DNA of 64,000 nucleotides. It comes from Kineosporia babensis. Lineage in GTDB: Bacteria > Actinomycetota > Actinomycetes > Actinomycetales > Kineosporiaceae. How positions within the stretch are numbered: position 1 is the first letter of the stretch; the number at the start of each line of letters is the position of its first letter. Positions 9,062 to 18,679 of this stretch are shown here, piece by piece. Below the pieces are notes generated by a model that had not been told where the DNA came from, searched no databases, and saw only the letters and a list, made by a program, of their open reading frames with translations. A program made the position numbers and the translations under genes. The stretch lies in NCBI RefSeq assembly GCF_021129305.1, contig NZ_JAJOMB010000003.1:248001-312000 (forward strand). Reading direction: 5' to 3'.

Positions 9062-9889
9062 GTGCCTTTCCCCTCCTCCTCGCGGAAAAGTGCTCCTGGC
9101 AGGAGATCCGGGATCAGAAAGATCACTGCGGGTTCCGTGCTGATCGCCGCGGGTATCGGAGTGGGCGCCTGGTCCCTCAGCTGGGACGACGTCGCCTCCA
9201 CGGAGGACGACAAGGCCTCACTGACGGCGCACACCTCACCTTCCGAGACACCCGTCAACGAACCTTCCTCGGAGCCAACGACTGCTGCTCCCACCACGTC
9301 CGAGGAGACCACCCCGCAGAAGCCCTTGTCGCCGAGGGTGAAAGCCCCGGCCGCCGCCGACTCCGAAGACACCGAGCCGATGCTTGAGAAGTCCAGGGCC
9401 GAATCGCCGTCGGCAACCCCATCCGTCACGCCGACCTCGTCGGCTGCCTTCGTTCTCCGGAACGCCTACAGCGGGCTCTGTGTCGATCTGGATCATCGGG
9501 GGGCGGTCGAACCGGACACTGCGCTCTGGCAGTTCACCTGCAACGAGACGCGGGACGAGGACAACCAGGAGTTCCAGCGAGTGCAGGCCGGCGAGGAATT
9601 CCTGCTGCGCAACGTCAAGAGCGGGCTGTGCTTCGACGCGGACGGTTCCGGCAGCGAGATCCCGGCATCGCGCGAGCTGGCGGTCTGGTCCTGCATGCTG
9701 GGCGAGGGAGACAACCAGATGTACCGCTCCACCGCCAGCACTTACGGTTTCAAGCTGGTCCACGTGAAGACCGGCCTCTGCCTGGACGTATCGCGTGAGA
9801 GCGGCAACCGCAAGGACCTCAACCTGCCGCTCGTCCTGGCCGAGTGCTCGTCGGCCGGTTCTCAGGACTGGGTCTTCGACCCTTCCTGA
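9062..9889 (+). CDS. Membrane-anchored ricin-type beta-trefoil protein (copy 1)
   Basis: 275 residues: a basic N-terminus, one hydrophobic helix (about 19-38), a Ser/Thr/Pro/Glu-rich stalk (about 45-125) and a single C-terminal trefoil domain built from three repeats. The repeats are recognised by LRNAYSGLCVD, LRNVKSGLCFD and LVHVKTGLCLD, each ending in a variant QxW position (DNQEFQ, DNQMY, SQDWVF). Ricin-type trefoils bind glycans, so a wall- or surface-glycan-binding role is likely. No catalytic domain is attached. GTG at 9062 follows a GAGGTG site. It is the first of three tandem paralogues. Confidence 0.8.
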   Translation: MPFPSSSRKSAPGRRSGIRKITAGSVLIAAGIGVGAWSLSWDDVASTEDDKASLTAHTSPSETPVNEPSSEPTTAAPTTSEETTPQKPLSPRVKAPAAADSEDTEPMLEKSRAESPSATPSVTPTSSAAFVLRNAYSGLCVDLDHRGAVEPDTALWQFTCNETRDEDNQEFQRVQAGEEFLLRNVKSGLCFDADGSGSEIPASRELAVWSCMLGEGDNQMYRSTASTYGFKLVHVKTGLCLDVSRESGNRKDLNLPLVLAECSSAGSQDWVFDPS

Positions 9890-9930
9890 GGTCGCTTCGT
9901 CCACTTTCTCTTTCGGAAGGAGAACCGTCT

Positions 9931-10728
9931 GTGTCCACCGCCGAGGGCCGGCGACGCCGCGACAGTCTGCTGATCCGGGGCGGCTATGCCCTGGTGGCCG
10001 GCGGGATCGCGCTGGGCCTGCTGACCGTCCTCTGGCTCGGCGACAGACCGAACGACACCCGGGCGTCACTGCTGTCCAACCCGTCCTCGAGCACCCTGGA
10101 TGTCGAGCCCAGAGTCCTGATGCAGGCGGCCGAGCCCACCGGCCAGGCTGTCTCGTCGGACCCCGTCGAACAGATCGATCCGGCTCCGGAAACGACGCTC
10201 CCGACGGCGACCACCGAGCCGGAAACCCCCAAGGAGGAAGACGAACAGCCGCCTGCGAAGAAGGAACCCAAGGCCGCCAGGACGTCGACGTCGGAAACCT
10301 TCGTGGTCCGGAATCTGCACACCGGCGTCTGCCTCGACCTGCCCTACTACGGAGTCGTGGATCCGGCGACCAGACTGGGCCAGCACCCCTGCACTCCCGG
10401 GAGCAAGGACAATCAGGACTATCAGCGGGTTCAGGTGGGCGGAAAGTTCGTGCTCCGCAACGTCAGGACCGGAATGTGCGTGGACGCCGCCGGCACCGGG
10501 GCGGTCGACCCCGGCCAGGACGCGATCATCTACTCGTGCGTGCTGAGCGATGCCGACAACCAGTTCCTGAAGGCCCGGACCAAGGATGACGGCGTCCAGC
10601 TCTTCAACCCGAAAATGAAGATGTGCCTGGACGTTCTCGTCCCGGATGAAGGGCGCCGGGCCGTCGTCTGGTCGAAATGCTCCACCGCACCTACCCAGAT
10701 CTGGCAGTTCCGCTCACAGGCGGATTGA
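9931..10728 (+). CDS. Membrane-anchored ricin-type beta-trefoil protein (copy 2)
   Basis: 265 residues with the same plan as copy 1: basic N-terminus, hydrophobic helix (about 14-35), acidic Pro/Thr/Lys stalk ending near residue 125, then a three-repeat trefoil (VRNLHTGVCLD, LRNVRTGMCVD, LFNPKMKMCLD) with DNQDYQ, DNQFLK and TQIWQF in the QxW positions. GTG at 9931 is chosen because AAGGAG lies 8 nt upstream, whereas the longer frame to 9844 would overlap copy 1. It starts 41 bp after copy 1 and probably shares its transcript. The stalk composition differs from copy 1 while the lectin domain is conserved, which suggests selection on the domain. Confidence 0.8.
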   Translation: MSTAEGRRRRDSLLIRGGYALVAGGIALGLLTVLWLGDRPNDTRASLLSNPSSSTLDVEPRVLMQAAEPTGQAVSSDPVEQIDPAPETTLPTATTEPETPKEEDEQPPAKKEPKAARTSTSETFVVRNLHTGVCLDLPYYGVVDPATRLGQHPCTPGSKDNQDYQRVQVGGKFVLRNVRTGMCVDAAGTGAVDPGQDAIIYSCVLSDADNQFLKARTKDDGVQLFNPKMKMCLDVLVPDEGRRAVVWSKCSTAPTQIWQFRSQAD

Positions 10729-10794
10729 ACCGTGGGCCGGCGCGGGCCGTATCCCTAGAGGCAAGAGACAACCTCTTCCCCTCAGGAGCAGCCG

Positions 10795-11430
10795 GTGCCC
10801 GACCTCAAGCCTGCACGGCGGCCGGTGCAGGTCCTGGAATCCGGCTTGCTGCTGACTCTTACCGGAGCAGCCGTGCTCACGTTCACCTTCGCCTGGCAGA
10901 ACCCGGAGGATCCTCCATCGGCTTCCCTGCACACGAACGTCGAGCAACCGGCGCCCGGGCCGGTGCGGCCATCCGTGTCCGAGCCGCACCTGATCCGCAA
11001 CCTGGCCACGCAAATGTGCATCGACCTGCCCTTTTACGAAGCGGCGGAGGCCGGGACGCCGGTCACCCAGCACCCCTGCATTCCCGGTGATGACGACAAC
11101 CAGGACTACGAAGCAGTCAGTTTCGACGCCGGTGACGTCCTGAGGAACGCAAAGAGCGTTCTGTGCCTGGACGTTCCCGGATCGGGATCGGTTCCCGAGG
11201 GCACCCGGGTAGTCGCCTACGGATGTCGGCCCGGGGTAGGAGACAACCAGCTGTACGACCGCACATTGCCCCTGGGCGCGGGTTTTCGGCTGAGAAACAT
11301 CGCCTCCGGCCTCTGCCTCGATGTCTCCTCCGAAGGCGAGGGTACGCACGCCCCGGACCAGGAACTCGTCCTCGCCGAGTGCACAGCCGCCGGAACTCAG
11401 GCCTGGACGTTCGAGAAACCTGAGAAATAG
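10795..11430 (+). CDS. Membrane-anchored ricin-type beta-trefoil protein (copy 3, short stalk)
   Basis: 211 residues: N-terminal hydrophobic helix (about 16-35), a stalk of only some 25 residues and the trefoil domain (IRNLATQMCID, LRNAKSVLCLD, LRNIASGLCLD, with DNQDYE, DNQLYD and TQAWTF). GTG at 10795 has AGGAG 6 nt upstream. It is 66 bp after copy 2. The domain keeps the paired Cys pattern of the other two copies (a Cys in each CLD/CID turn and one in each following strand), consistent with an extracytoplasmic disulfide-bonded fold. It would sit closer to the membrane than copies 1 and 2 because of its short stalk. Confidence 0.8.
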   Translation: MPDLKPARRPVQVLESGLLLTLTGAAVLTFTFAWQNPEDPPSASLHTNVEQPAPGPVRPSVSEPHLIRNLATQMCIDLPFYEAAEAGTPVTQHPCIPGDDDNQDYEAVSFDAGDVLRNAKSVLCLDVPGSGSVPEGTRVVAYGCRPGVGDNQLYDRTLPLGAGFRLRNIASGLCLDVSSEGEGTHAPDQELVLAECTAAGTQAWTFEKPEK

Positions 11431-11527
11431 TGACTTTCCGCTCCGCCGGACTCGCCGGTCTGCCAGGCTCGACGACGTGGCGCGGCGAGCGTCATGTTCA
11501 GCAAGTGATCTCGAAAGGAAACGCTTG

Positions 11528-12424
11528 ATGACCCTCAGCAGGAGCCAGCGGGTAATGGCCGGGGCGGCTGCCGTCGCCTCAGTGGCGGCAGTGGGAGCGG
11601 CCGCGGTCGCCTTCTCCGGTTCGGCCAGTGCCGCCCCGGGCCAGGCCGAGCAGGCCAAGGTGTCTTTCACGGAGGGCAAGCTCACGTACCAGGCCGCCCC
11701 CGGCCAGAAGAACAACCTGACCGTCACCCGGGAGGGCAAGCCCGTACCGGAGGACGAGTCCCCGTACGGCACGTCCACCTACACCTGGCTGATCGACGAC
11801 TCGGTGCCGATCGCCATCGGCTCGGACCACTGCACCTACCCCAAGTCCGGCGACCGCACGGCCGTCAGCTGCACGGTGGAGGTGGAGCACGGCCAGGACC
11901 CGGGCTTCATCTCCTCGTTCAAGCTGGGCGACCGGGACGACTCGCTCAAGTTCGTCAACGTCGACGGGGACGGGTACGAGGCCGACCGCTTCCACCTGGG
12001 CGCCGGTAACGACGTGTACACCTCCAAGGGCAGCGCCGACGGCAGCCTGGTCGAGGGCGGCAAGGGCAACGACACGATCACCACCGGCAAGGCGGCCGGC
12101 GACTTCAGCGCGGTCCGGGGCGGCGCCGGGAACGACACCATCCGGCTCGGACGCGGGTTCGTCAGCGCCCACGGGGACGCCGGCAACGACAAGATCTTCG
12201 GCAGCTCCACGGACGACCGGCTCTACGGCGGCGCGGGCAACGACGTGATCCGCGGTGACGGCGGCCCCGACCGGATCGAGGGCGGGTCCGGGAACGACAC
12301 CCTGTACGGCGGCGCCGGGAACGACACCCTCCTGGGCCAGGCCGGTAACGACAAGCTCTACGGCGGTCCGGGCAAGGACGTTCTGAAGGGCGGCAAGGGC
12401 AAGAACGTCCTGAAGCAGGGCTGA
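11528..12424 (+). CDS. Secreted RTX-type calcium-binding protein
   Basis: 298 residues with a signal peptide (hydrophobic residues about 9-30, cleavage near SASAAPG). The middle region (about 40-155) is unrecognised. The C-terminal half (about 165-298) is a run of roughly ten glycine-rich nonapeptides such as GGAGNDTIR, GGSGNDTLY and GGAGNDTLL, the hemolysin-type parallel beta-roll that folds on binding Ca2+. No toxin or protease domain is present. ATG at 11528 has AAAGGA about 8 nt upstream; the frame open to 11321 overlaps the third trefoil gene. It is followed immediately by a strong terminator hairpin, so it ends the surface-protein transcript. Confidence 0.85.
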   Translation: MTLSRSQRVMAGAAAVASVAAVGAAAVAFSGSASAAPGQAEQAKVSFTEGKLTYQAAPGQKNNLTVTREGKPVPEDESPYGTSTYTWLIDDSVPIAIGSDHCTYPKSGDRTAVSCTVEVEHGQDPGFISSFKLGDRDDSLKFVNVDGDGYEADRFHLGAGNDVYTSKGSADGSLVEGGKGNDTITTGKAAGDFSAVRGGAGNDTIRLGRGFVSAHGDAGNDKIFGSSTDDRLYGGAGNDVIRGDGGPDRIEGGSGNDTLYGGAGNDTLLGQAGNDKLYGGPGKDVLKGGKGKNVLKQG

Positions 12425-12430
12425 CCTTAG

Positions 12431-12465
12431 GCCCCTTCCGGCCGATTCGGCCGGAAGGGGCTTTT
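12431..12465 (+). terminator. Intrinsic terminator after the RTX gene
   Basis: A perfect 13-bp stem (GCCCCTTCCGGCC at 12431-12443 pairing with 12449-12461), a 5-nt loop and then TTTT at 12462-12465. It lies 6 nt after the RTX stop codon. Confidence 0.9.
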
Positions 12466-12621
12466 CGCTTTCCTCGGCTGACCAGCGGCCGGTCGAGGGA
12501 GGCGTTCAGGTCATCAGCGGATCTTGGCCGTCCGTCAGCGTTTCCGCTCCTTCCTCGGAGTACGGCGGTGGAACGATCGCGGCAACAGCGACCCGGCCGG
12601 GTCGCCTACCGAGGGGGACCC

Positions 12622-13512
12622 ATGAGACGTCTTTTGGCGGGACTGCTGGGGGCAGTCCTGTTCACCGCGCCAGCCTTCGCGGTCAGTGAGGTGGCCCGGG
12701 CCGAAGCCGGCCCGCCGTGCTCTTCGGCCGCGAACGAGAACCTCTACGTGAAGTTCTCGTCGCCGAAAGCGTACAAGCAGACCGATTACGCCGAAGCCGG
12801 GCTGACCGTGCACGGCAAGCTCACCGGCAAGTGGAGCCAGAAGGTCACCGCCGTCGAACTGTTCGCCGATGGGACGTCGGTCGGGAAGGCCACGCTGAAG
12901 GACCGCAAGGAGGGCGGGGACCGGATCCGGTTGTGGTCCAACGAGGATGTCGACCTGAGCGTCGGGCACCACATGCTTCAGGCCTGCGCGAGAACCTCCT
13001 CGGGCGCCGTGGTCGGCAAGCTGATCCACACCTACGTCACCGCTCCCCTGGCCGAGAAGGTGCTGGCGGCATCGCAGCCCGGAGACTCCTGGATGGGCAA
13101 CGACGGCGAGATCGGTCATGCCGATCTGGCCAAGGGCCACCATGCCTGCGTCGAGACCACTCCCGCGGGCACGTGTACCGAGGGCACCTGGCCCGATCTC
13201 CTGGGAGTTCCCAAGATCTGGAGCCACTCGCTGGTCAAGAACAACCAGAACGTGGTGACGTTCACCAAGACTTTCACCGTGACCGCCGAGCAGGCGAAGC
13301 AACCGGCGATGCTGGACGGCTGGGCCGACGACGTCTTCTCGGCCCAGCTCAACGGGACCGAGGTGCTGAGCGGTGACAACTGGACCACGTCGTTCTCGGC
13401 ACCGGTGACCCTGAAGACCGGCAAGAACACCGTCGTCTTCAAGGTCACCAACACCGGGAGCTTCGACCCGCAGGGCAACCCGGCCGGCGGATCCTGGAAG
13501 ATCTCTCAGTAG
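12622..13512 (+). CDS. Secreted protein of unknown function
   Basis: 296 residues with a clear signal peptide (MRRLLAGLLGAVLFTAPAFA, then a cleavage region near residues 20-28). The mature part appears to hold two beta-rich modules: residues about 30-140 (an Ig-like or bacterial-surface look, VELFADGTSVGKATL) and about 150-296, which resembles a jelly-roll carbohydrate-binding-type fold (DGWADDVFSAQLNGTEV, then KTGKNTVVFKVTNTG), often seen in galactose-binding-like domains. No catalytic motif is seen. ATG at 12622 follows GAGGGGG at 12611-12617. It is transcribed separately from the RTX gene because a terminator intervenes. Confidence 0.75.
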   Translation: MRRLLAGLLGAVLFTAPAFAVSEVARAEAGPPCSSAANENLYVKFSSPKAYKQTDYAEAGLTVHGKLTGKWSQKVTAVELFADGTSVGKATLKDRKEGGDRIRLWSNEDVDLSVGHHMLQACARTSSGAVVGKLIHTYVTAPLAEKVLAASQPGDSWMGNDGEIGHADLAKGHHACVETTPAGTCTEGTWPDLLGVPKIWSHSLVKNNQNVVTFTKTFTVTAEQAKQPAMLDGWADDVFSAQLNGTEVLSGDNWTTSFSAPVTLKTGKNTVVFKVTNTGSFDPQGNPAGGSWKISQ

Positions 13513-13521
13513 AAGCCCGGC

Positions 13522-13553
13522 GCCCTGCCCATGGTCCGGAACATGGGCAGGGC
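13522..13553. terminator. Hairpin between convergent genes, probable bidirectional terminator
   Basis: A 12-bp perfect stem (GCCCTGCCCATG at 13522-13533 with 13542-13553) and an 8-nt loop, located between the convergent secreted-protein and XRE-regulator genes. No U-tract follows on either strand, as is common for actinobacterial terminators. Confidence 0.6.
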
Positions 13554-13586
13554 CGGTTCCGGACCGGCTCAGCCTCGTGCGGACGT

Positions 13587-14435
13587 CTACCGCGGTTGCG
13601 TCGATTTCGGCGAGGCCGCCCAATTGCCGAGCAGCTGCAGCTTCTCGGCCGAAGGCGAGCCCACGTCCGCCGAGTAGACGATGAGGTTCTGCCCCTCATC
13701 GCCCGGCAGCGGCAGCGTCTCGAAGTTGACCTTGAGTTCCCCGACCGTCTCGTTGAAGAAGCGTTTCACCCCGTGCGTGTGCTCGAAGATCCGGTAGTCG
13801 GCCCAGTGCCGGGCGAAGTCCGGCGCCGTGCTCGACAGCTCCTGCACCAGCCGCTGCAGCGCTTCGGACCGCGGACCGTCGGGCACCGCCCGCAGGATCC
13901 CGACCATGTCGGCCGCATGCTTCTCCCAGTCCAGATAGACCTCACGGGCTCGCGGGTTCAGGAACATCCACCGCGCGAGATTGCGGTGTCCCACCGGCAT
14001 GGCCGAGAAGTCGTCGAAGAGCACACGGGCCACCGCATTCATCCCCAGCACCTCGAGCAACGGCCCGTGCACCATCGCCGGGACCGACATGGCGTCCACC
14101 ATCGCCAGAACCGCCGGACGCGCCTTCGGACGGGCCGCCGAACCGGAGGCGCCGCGCTGCGAGGCCCGCACCAGCGTCCGCAGATGCCGGCGTTCGATGT
14201 CGTCGAGTTGCAGAGCCTGCTCGATCGCGTGCAGCACCGGTTCCGAAATGTTGCTCGCCCGACCCTGCTCGAGCTTGATGTAGTACTCCACGCTGACGCC
14301 GGCCAGGATCGCCACCTCTTCGCGGCGCAGGCCCGGCACCCGACGGGTCGCCGTCGCGGCCGGCAGTCCGGCCATGTCAGGGGTGATGGCCGCCCGCCGG
14401 GAGGTCAGGAACTCACGCAGGGTGCCGTCGCTCAT
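13587..14435 (-). CDS. XRE-family regulator with MmyB-like ligand-binding domain
   Basis: 282 residues. The N-terminal HTH (about 25-80: VPGLRREEVAILAGVSVEYY, then IKLEQGR) is typical of the large actinobacterial group that ends in an MmyB-like PAS-type domain. That domain is seen at residues 105-275 through the signature regions MVHGPLLEVLGMNAVARVLF and NLARWMFLNPRAREVY, and by the HTHGVKRFFNETVG segment. Such proteins usually repress an adjacent oxidoreductase or SDR gene; none is adjacent here. ATG at 14435 is chosen over the longer frame to 14513 because the protein then begins with the usual LREFLTSRRAAITP lead. No regulated partner is evident. Confidence 0.88.
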   Translation of the reverse strand: MSDGTLREFLTSRRAAITPDMAGLPAATATRRVPGLRREEVAILAGVSVEYYIKLEQGRASNISEPVLHAIEQALQLDDIERRHLRTLVRASQRGASGSAARPKARPAVLAMVDAMSVPAMVHGPLLEVLGMNAVARVLFDDFSAMPVGHRNLARWMFLNPRAREVYLDWEKHAADMVGILRAVPDGPRSEALQRLVQELSSTAPDFARHWADYRIFEHTHGVKRFFNETVGELKVNFETLPLPGDEGQNLIVYSADVGSPSAEKLQLLGNWAASPKSTQPR

Positions 14436-14682
14436 GCTCGGAAGTATGGCTCCCGACCACGGTCTGCGAACAGGCCGAAGGTGATACTGGCAGGGGCACC
14501 CAGCTGGCGGCATAGTCGTCGATGACCCGCTGCGACATCTGCAGCGAGGAGGAGAGCGGGAAGTCGGTGCGCTGACAAAGTACCCCTCAGCCTGGTCCCA
14601 GCAGTACTACCAAGAGGCGCTCGGTGCCACGAAGTGCTAAGCCGGTGGGGCTACACGTTCCAGGATCCGAGGGAGTCGAATC

Positions 14683-15501
14683 ATGCGCAGCAGCCAGAAC
14701 CGTTCCGCCCTGGCCGCAACCTTCATGGCGGTGGCTGTCCTGGCATCGGCCTGCGGTGGCGAGTCGCCGACGGTGTCGAACGGAACGGCCGCGCCGGTAC
14801 CGGGCAGCTCAGAGACACCAAGTAGCCCACCAGCGACGGCGGGTGAGACGAGTGCGCCGGCGAGCACCACGTCCTCTGGTAGTACCAGTGAACCCACCAC
14901 CGAAGCCGGCGGAGGATGTGCAGCCACGAACGAGAAGGTTCCGAGCGGTGCGGCGACCAAGAAGACGTTCGACCTGGACGGCGATGGGAAGCCGGACACT
15001 ATCTGGGTCGGGGACGGTCGCAAGGGCGTCGAAACCGCCAGCGGTGCAGTCGTTTCGCTGAAGGTCAGCAATGCTGGCGGGCCGGAGATCACGGTTTTCG
15101 CCCAGACTCTGAGCAGCGGCGCCAAGGTCTTGATGGAGAACGGCCGTCAGGCTTACGTTTCGGCGTTCTCCGACTGCACCCTGGTCGAGACGAAGAACGT
15201 GCAGGGCGAGCAGTACACGTTCGATCTGGGATTCAACGCTCCGGACACCGGGTACGGGTGCGCCAACGGTGAGGACGTGGTGGATCTGGTGGGTCTGGCC
15301 CTGACCAAGAGCAAGGACGGGGGCACGAAGCCCTGGCTGCTGGAGCAGACGGTGATCGACGTCAGCAAGGACGGGCGGACCGCGGAGAACGGTGAGAAGG
15401 AGATCGTCGGCCAGTTCTCCACCAAAGCGTATGCCCGGGCTGGGCTGGACCAGGCCTCCAGCCTGAACACCTGCTCTCCCGAGACCGTTTCGCAGGCCTG
15501 A
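14683..15501 (+). CDS. Lipoprotein, function unknown
   Basis: 272 residues with a lipobox LASAC (Cys near residue 24) after a short signal sequence, then a Ser/Thr/Pro linker to about residue 78. A compact domain follows, beginning with an FG-GAP/VCBS-like element, DLDGDGKPDTIWVGDG, the kind of loop that binds Ca2+ in beta-propeller blades. A single blade cannot form a propeller, so the rest may be a different fold. Four Cys residues in the mature domain suggest disulfides. There is no neighbour in an operon: the upstream gene is divergent and the hydrolase downstream begins about 11 nt later on the same strand, so co-transcription with it is possible. Confidence 0.75.
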   Translation: MRSSQNRSALAATFMAVAVLASACGGESPTVSNGTAAPVPGSSETPSSPPATAGETSAPASTTSSGSTSEPTTEAGGGCAATNEKVPSGAATKKTFDLDGDGKPDTIWVGDGRKGVETASGAVVSLKVSNAGGPEITVFAQTLSSGAKVLMENGRQAYVSAFSDCTLVETKNVQGEQYTFDLGFNAPDTGYGCANGEDVVDLVGLALTKSKDGGTKPWLLEQTVIDVSKDGRTAENGEKEIVGQFSTKAYARAGLDQASSLNTCSPETVSQA

Positions 15502-15512
15502 TCGCGCCGGGT

Positions 15513-16436
15513 GTGAACCTTCGCCGAGGGCCTGCACGTAGATATCAAGTGACCAACCGGATCCTGGATCTCCCCCTGCGCAGCCGCCGACTGCGACGTT
15601 CCGCTGCTCCCCAGCTGTCCTTCCCCGAGGCCCAACTGGCGGGTGAGCGTTCAGTTCAGCGAGATCAGGAAGACCCGCGGGTGGATCCTTCAGGCCGCAC
15701 CCGGCTGTTGCTGCACGCGGGCCGGACCGGCAAGGCGGTGTTGATGCTGCATGGATATGCCGGTTCTCCGCATTCCTTCGAGCATCTGATCACGTACTTC
15801 CATGAGCGCGGGTACAACGTCTACGCGCCGCGGGAACCGAACCACGGCCTGCGCGAGGGAGCACGCCCGCTCTCGGCTGCCGGTCTGGTCCGCTACGCAG
15901 ACGAAGCGCTGAGTGTGGCGGCCGGGCTGGGCGACGAGGTCGGGATCATCGGATTCTCCGGAGGTGGCGCACTGGCGACCTGGCTGAGCGCGTACCGGCC
16001 GGAGTCCGTCAGCCGTCTGCTGTTGCTGGCCCCCTTCTTCGCACCGCATCCCGCGCAGGTGCCGCCGTGGTCGGTGCGGGCCCTGACCGTGCTGTTCGGC
16101 CTGCGGATGCTGCCCGACCGGCCCGTCCCGAACACCGGCTACACCCTGCACGGCGTGGCCCAGTACCTGCGGGTGATGGCCAACCAGCCCACGGGCCTGC
16201 TCAACCCCGGACTGCTGAGCGTGGGCGTTGCCTACTCGGCCCTGGACGAGTTCATCGACCGGGCCTGCGCCCTCGAGATCTCCAGCCGGCTCGCCGAGGC
16301 CAGCGGGGTCAAGGCTCAGGTGCACGAGTTCCCGCCGGAAGCCGGTCTCGTCCACGACGTCGTAGCGCCGGATGTCCTGCTGGAGAACGCTGGGCGGATC
16401 GCTGACCTCTACCTCAGCCTGTACGAGAACGGATGA
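15513..16436 (+). CDS. Alpha/beta hydrolase
   Basis: 307 residues. The core is an alpha/beta-hydrolase: oxyanion-hole strand VLMLHGYAGSPHSF, nucleophile elbow GFSGGGA with the catalytic Ser, and a C-terminal catalytic His in EAGLVHDVV; the acid is probably the Asp of ALDEF. The sequence resembles carboxylesterase/monoacylglycerol-lipase-like proteins. No signal peptide is seen, but the first 45 residues are Arg-rich and poorly conserved. GTG at 15513 and GTG at 15549 are both possible; neither has a good ribosome site. Its 3' end overlaps the convergent TetR gene by 23 bp. Substrate unknown. Confidence 0.8.
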   Translation: MNLRRGPARRYQVTNRILDLPLRSRRLRRSAAPQLSFPEAQLAGERSVQRDQEDPRVDPSGRTRLLLHAGRTGKAVLMLHGYAGSPHSFEHLITYFHERGYNVYAPREPNHGLREGARPLSAAGLVRYADEALSVAAGLGDEVGIIGFSGGGALATWLSAYRPESVSRLLLLAPFFAPHPAQVPPWSVRALTVLFGLRMLPDRPVPNTGYTLHGVAQYLRVMANQPTGLLNPGLLSVGVAYSALDEFIDRACALEISSRLAEASGVKAQVHEFPPEAGLVHDVVAPDVLLENAGRIADLYLSLYENG

Positions 16437-17013
16437 GCGACCCGAGCGCCATCTCGGTGAGGATGCGGCGGACATCGGCGGCGGGCAACTGCCCTGGGAT
16501 CCGCGGCGTGGAGTTGATCAGGCCGATCACCGCGTGCGCCCGGGTGCGGTCGTCGTCCTCGCGGCCCGACGGCACGGCCCGGCCGATCACGTCCACCCAG
16601 ACCTCCACGTAGGCCCGCTGAGACTTGCGCACCTCACGCAGATCGCCCGGTTCCAGCTGAAACCGGTCACGGTCGAAGATCAGGATCAGCTCCGGCTCGG
16701 TCAGGGCGAACTCGAGCTGCCAGGAAACCAGGGCCCTCAGCGCATCCTGGGCCGACTCGTTCTCCTGCTGGATCCGGCGGCCACCCTCGAGCAGGCGGTG
16801 GCTGATCCCCACCAGGAGCTCGGCCAGAACTGCGTTCTTGCTGGCGAAGTGCCGGTAGACCGCCGGGCCACTGACCCCGGCCGCCCCGCCGATGTCGTTC
16901 AGCCGAACCCCCGCATAACCGTGCTGGGCGATGAGCAGCTTGGCGGCGCCCAGAAGGGCTTCCCGTCGGTCAGCCTTCAGCTGCTGGCGGGCGGTCGCCG
17001 GAGAATCGCTCAC
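16414..17013 (-). CDS. TetR-family repressor, probably of the acyl-CoA carboxylase operon
   Basis: 199 residues with an N-terminal TetR HTH (residues about 15-60: GVRLNDIGGAAGVSGPAVYR, then HFASKNAVL). The C-terminal domain is of the length expected for acyl-CoA-sensing regulators. It is transcribed divergently from the leucine-degradation-type operon and the 78-bp gap between them contains the palindrome GTTAGTGATGACTAAC. In mycobacteria and streptomycetes a TetR gene commonly sits in this place and represses the operon until an acyl-CoA accumulates; that function is transferred here by context. The start is the ATG at 17013. Its tail overlaps the hydrolase gene. Confidence 0.85.
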   Translation of the reverse strand: MSDSPATARQQLKADRREALLGAAKLLIAQHGYAGVRLNDIGGAAGVSGPAVYRHFASKNAVLAELLVGISHRLLEGGRRIQQENESAQDALRALVSWQLEFALTEPELILIFDRDRFQLEPGDLREVRKSQRAYVEVWVDVIGRAVPSGREDDDRTRAHAVIGLINSTPRIPGQLPAADVRRILTEMALGSLIRSRTG

Positions 17014-17059
17014 CGCCGCAGTCTAGACGTTTCAGTGAACGACGATTAACTTAGTTTGG

Positions 17060-17075
17060 GTTAGTGATGACTAAC
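17060..17075. promoter_or_regulatory. Candidate TetR operator
   Basis: The sequence GTTAGTGATGACTAAC has perfect 6-bp arms and lies between the divergent TetR and carboxylase genes, 16 bp before the latter's start codon. A related half-site, TCAGTGA, occurs in CGTTTCAGTGAACG about 40 bp upstream, suggesting a second, weaker site. Binding by the neighbouring TetR protein is inferred. Confidence 0.6.
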
Positions 17076-17091
17076 TCAAAGAGTGAGGTCG

Positions 17092-18672
<1,581 letters not shown>

Positions 18673-18679
18673 GGTGCTG

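Noticed and set aside
12040-12420. Repeated GC-rich units, considered as a DNA repeat array
   Set aside because: They are the codons of the RTX nonapeptides.
14541-14580. 17-codon frame with a CxxC motif (MTRCDICS)
   Set aside because: Too short, no ribosome site and no context for a zinc protein.
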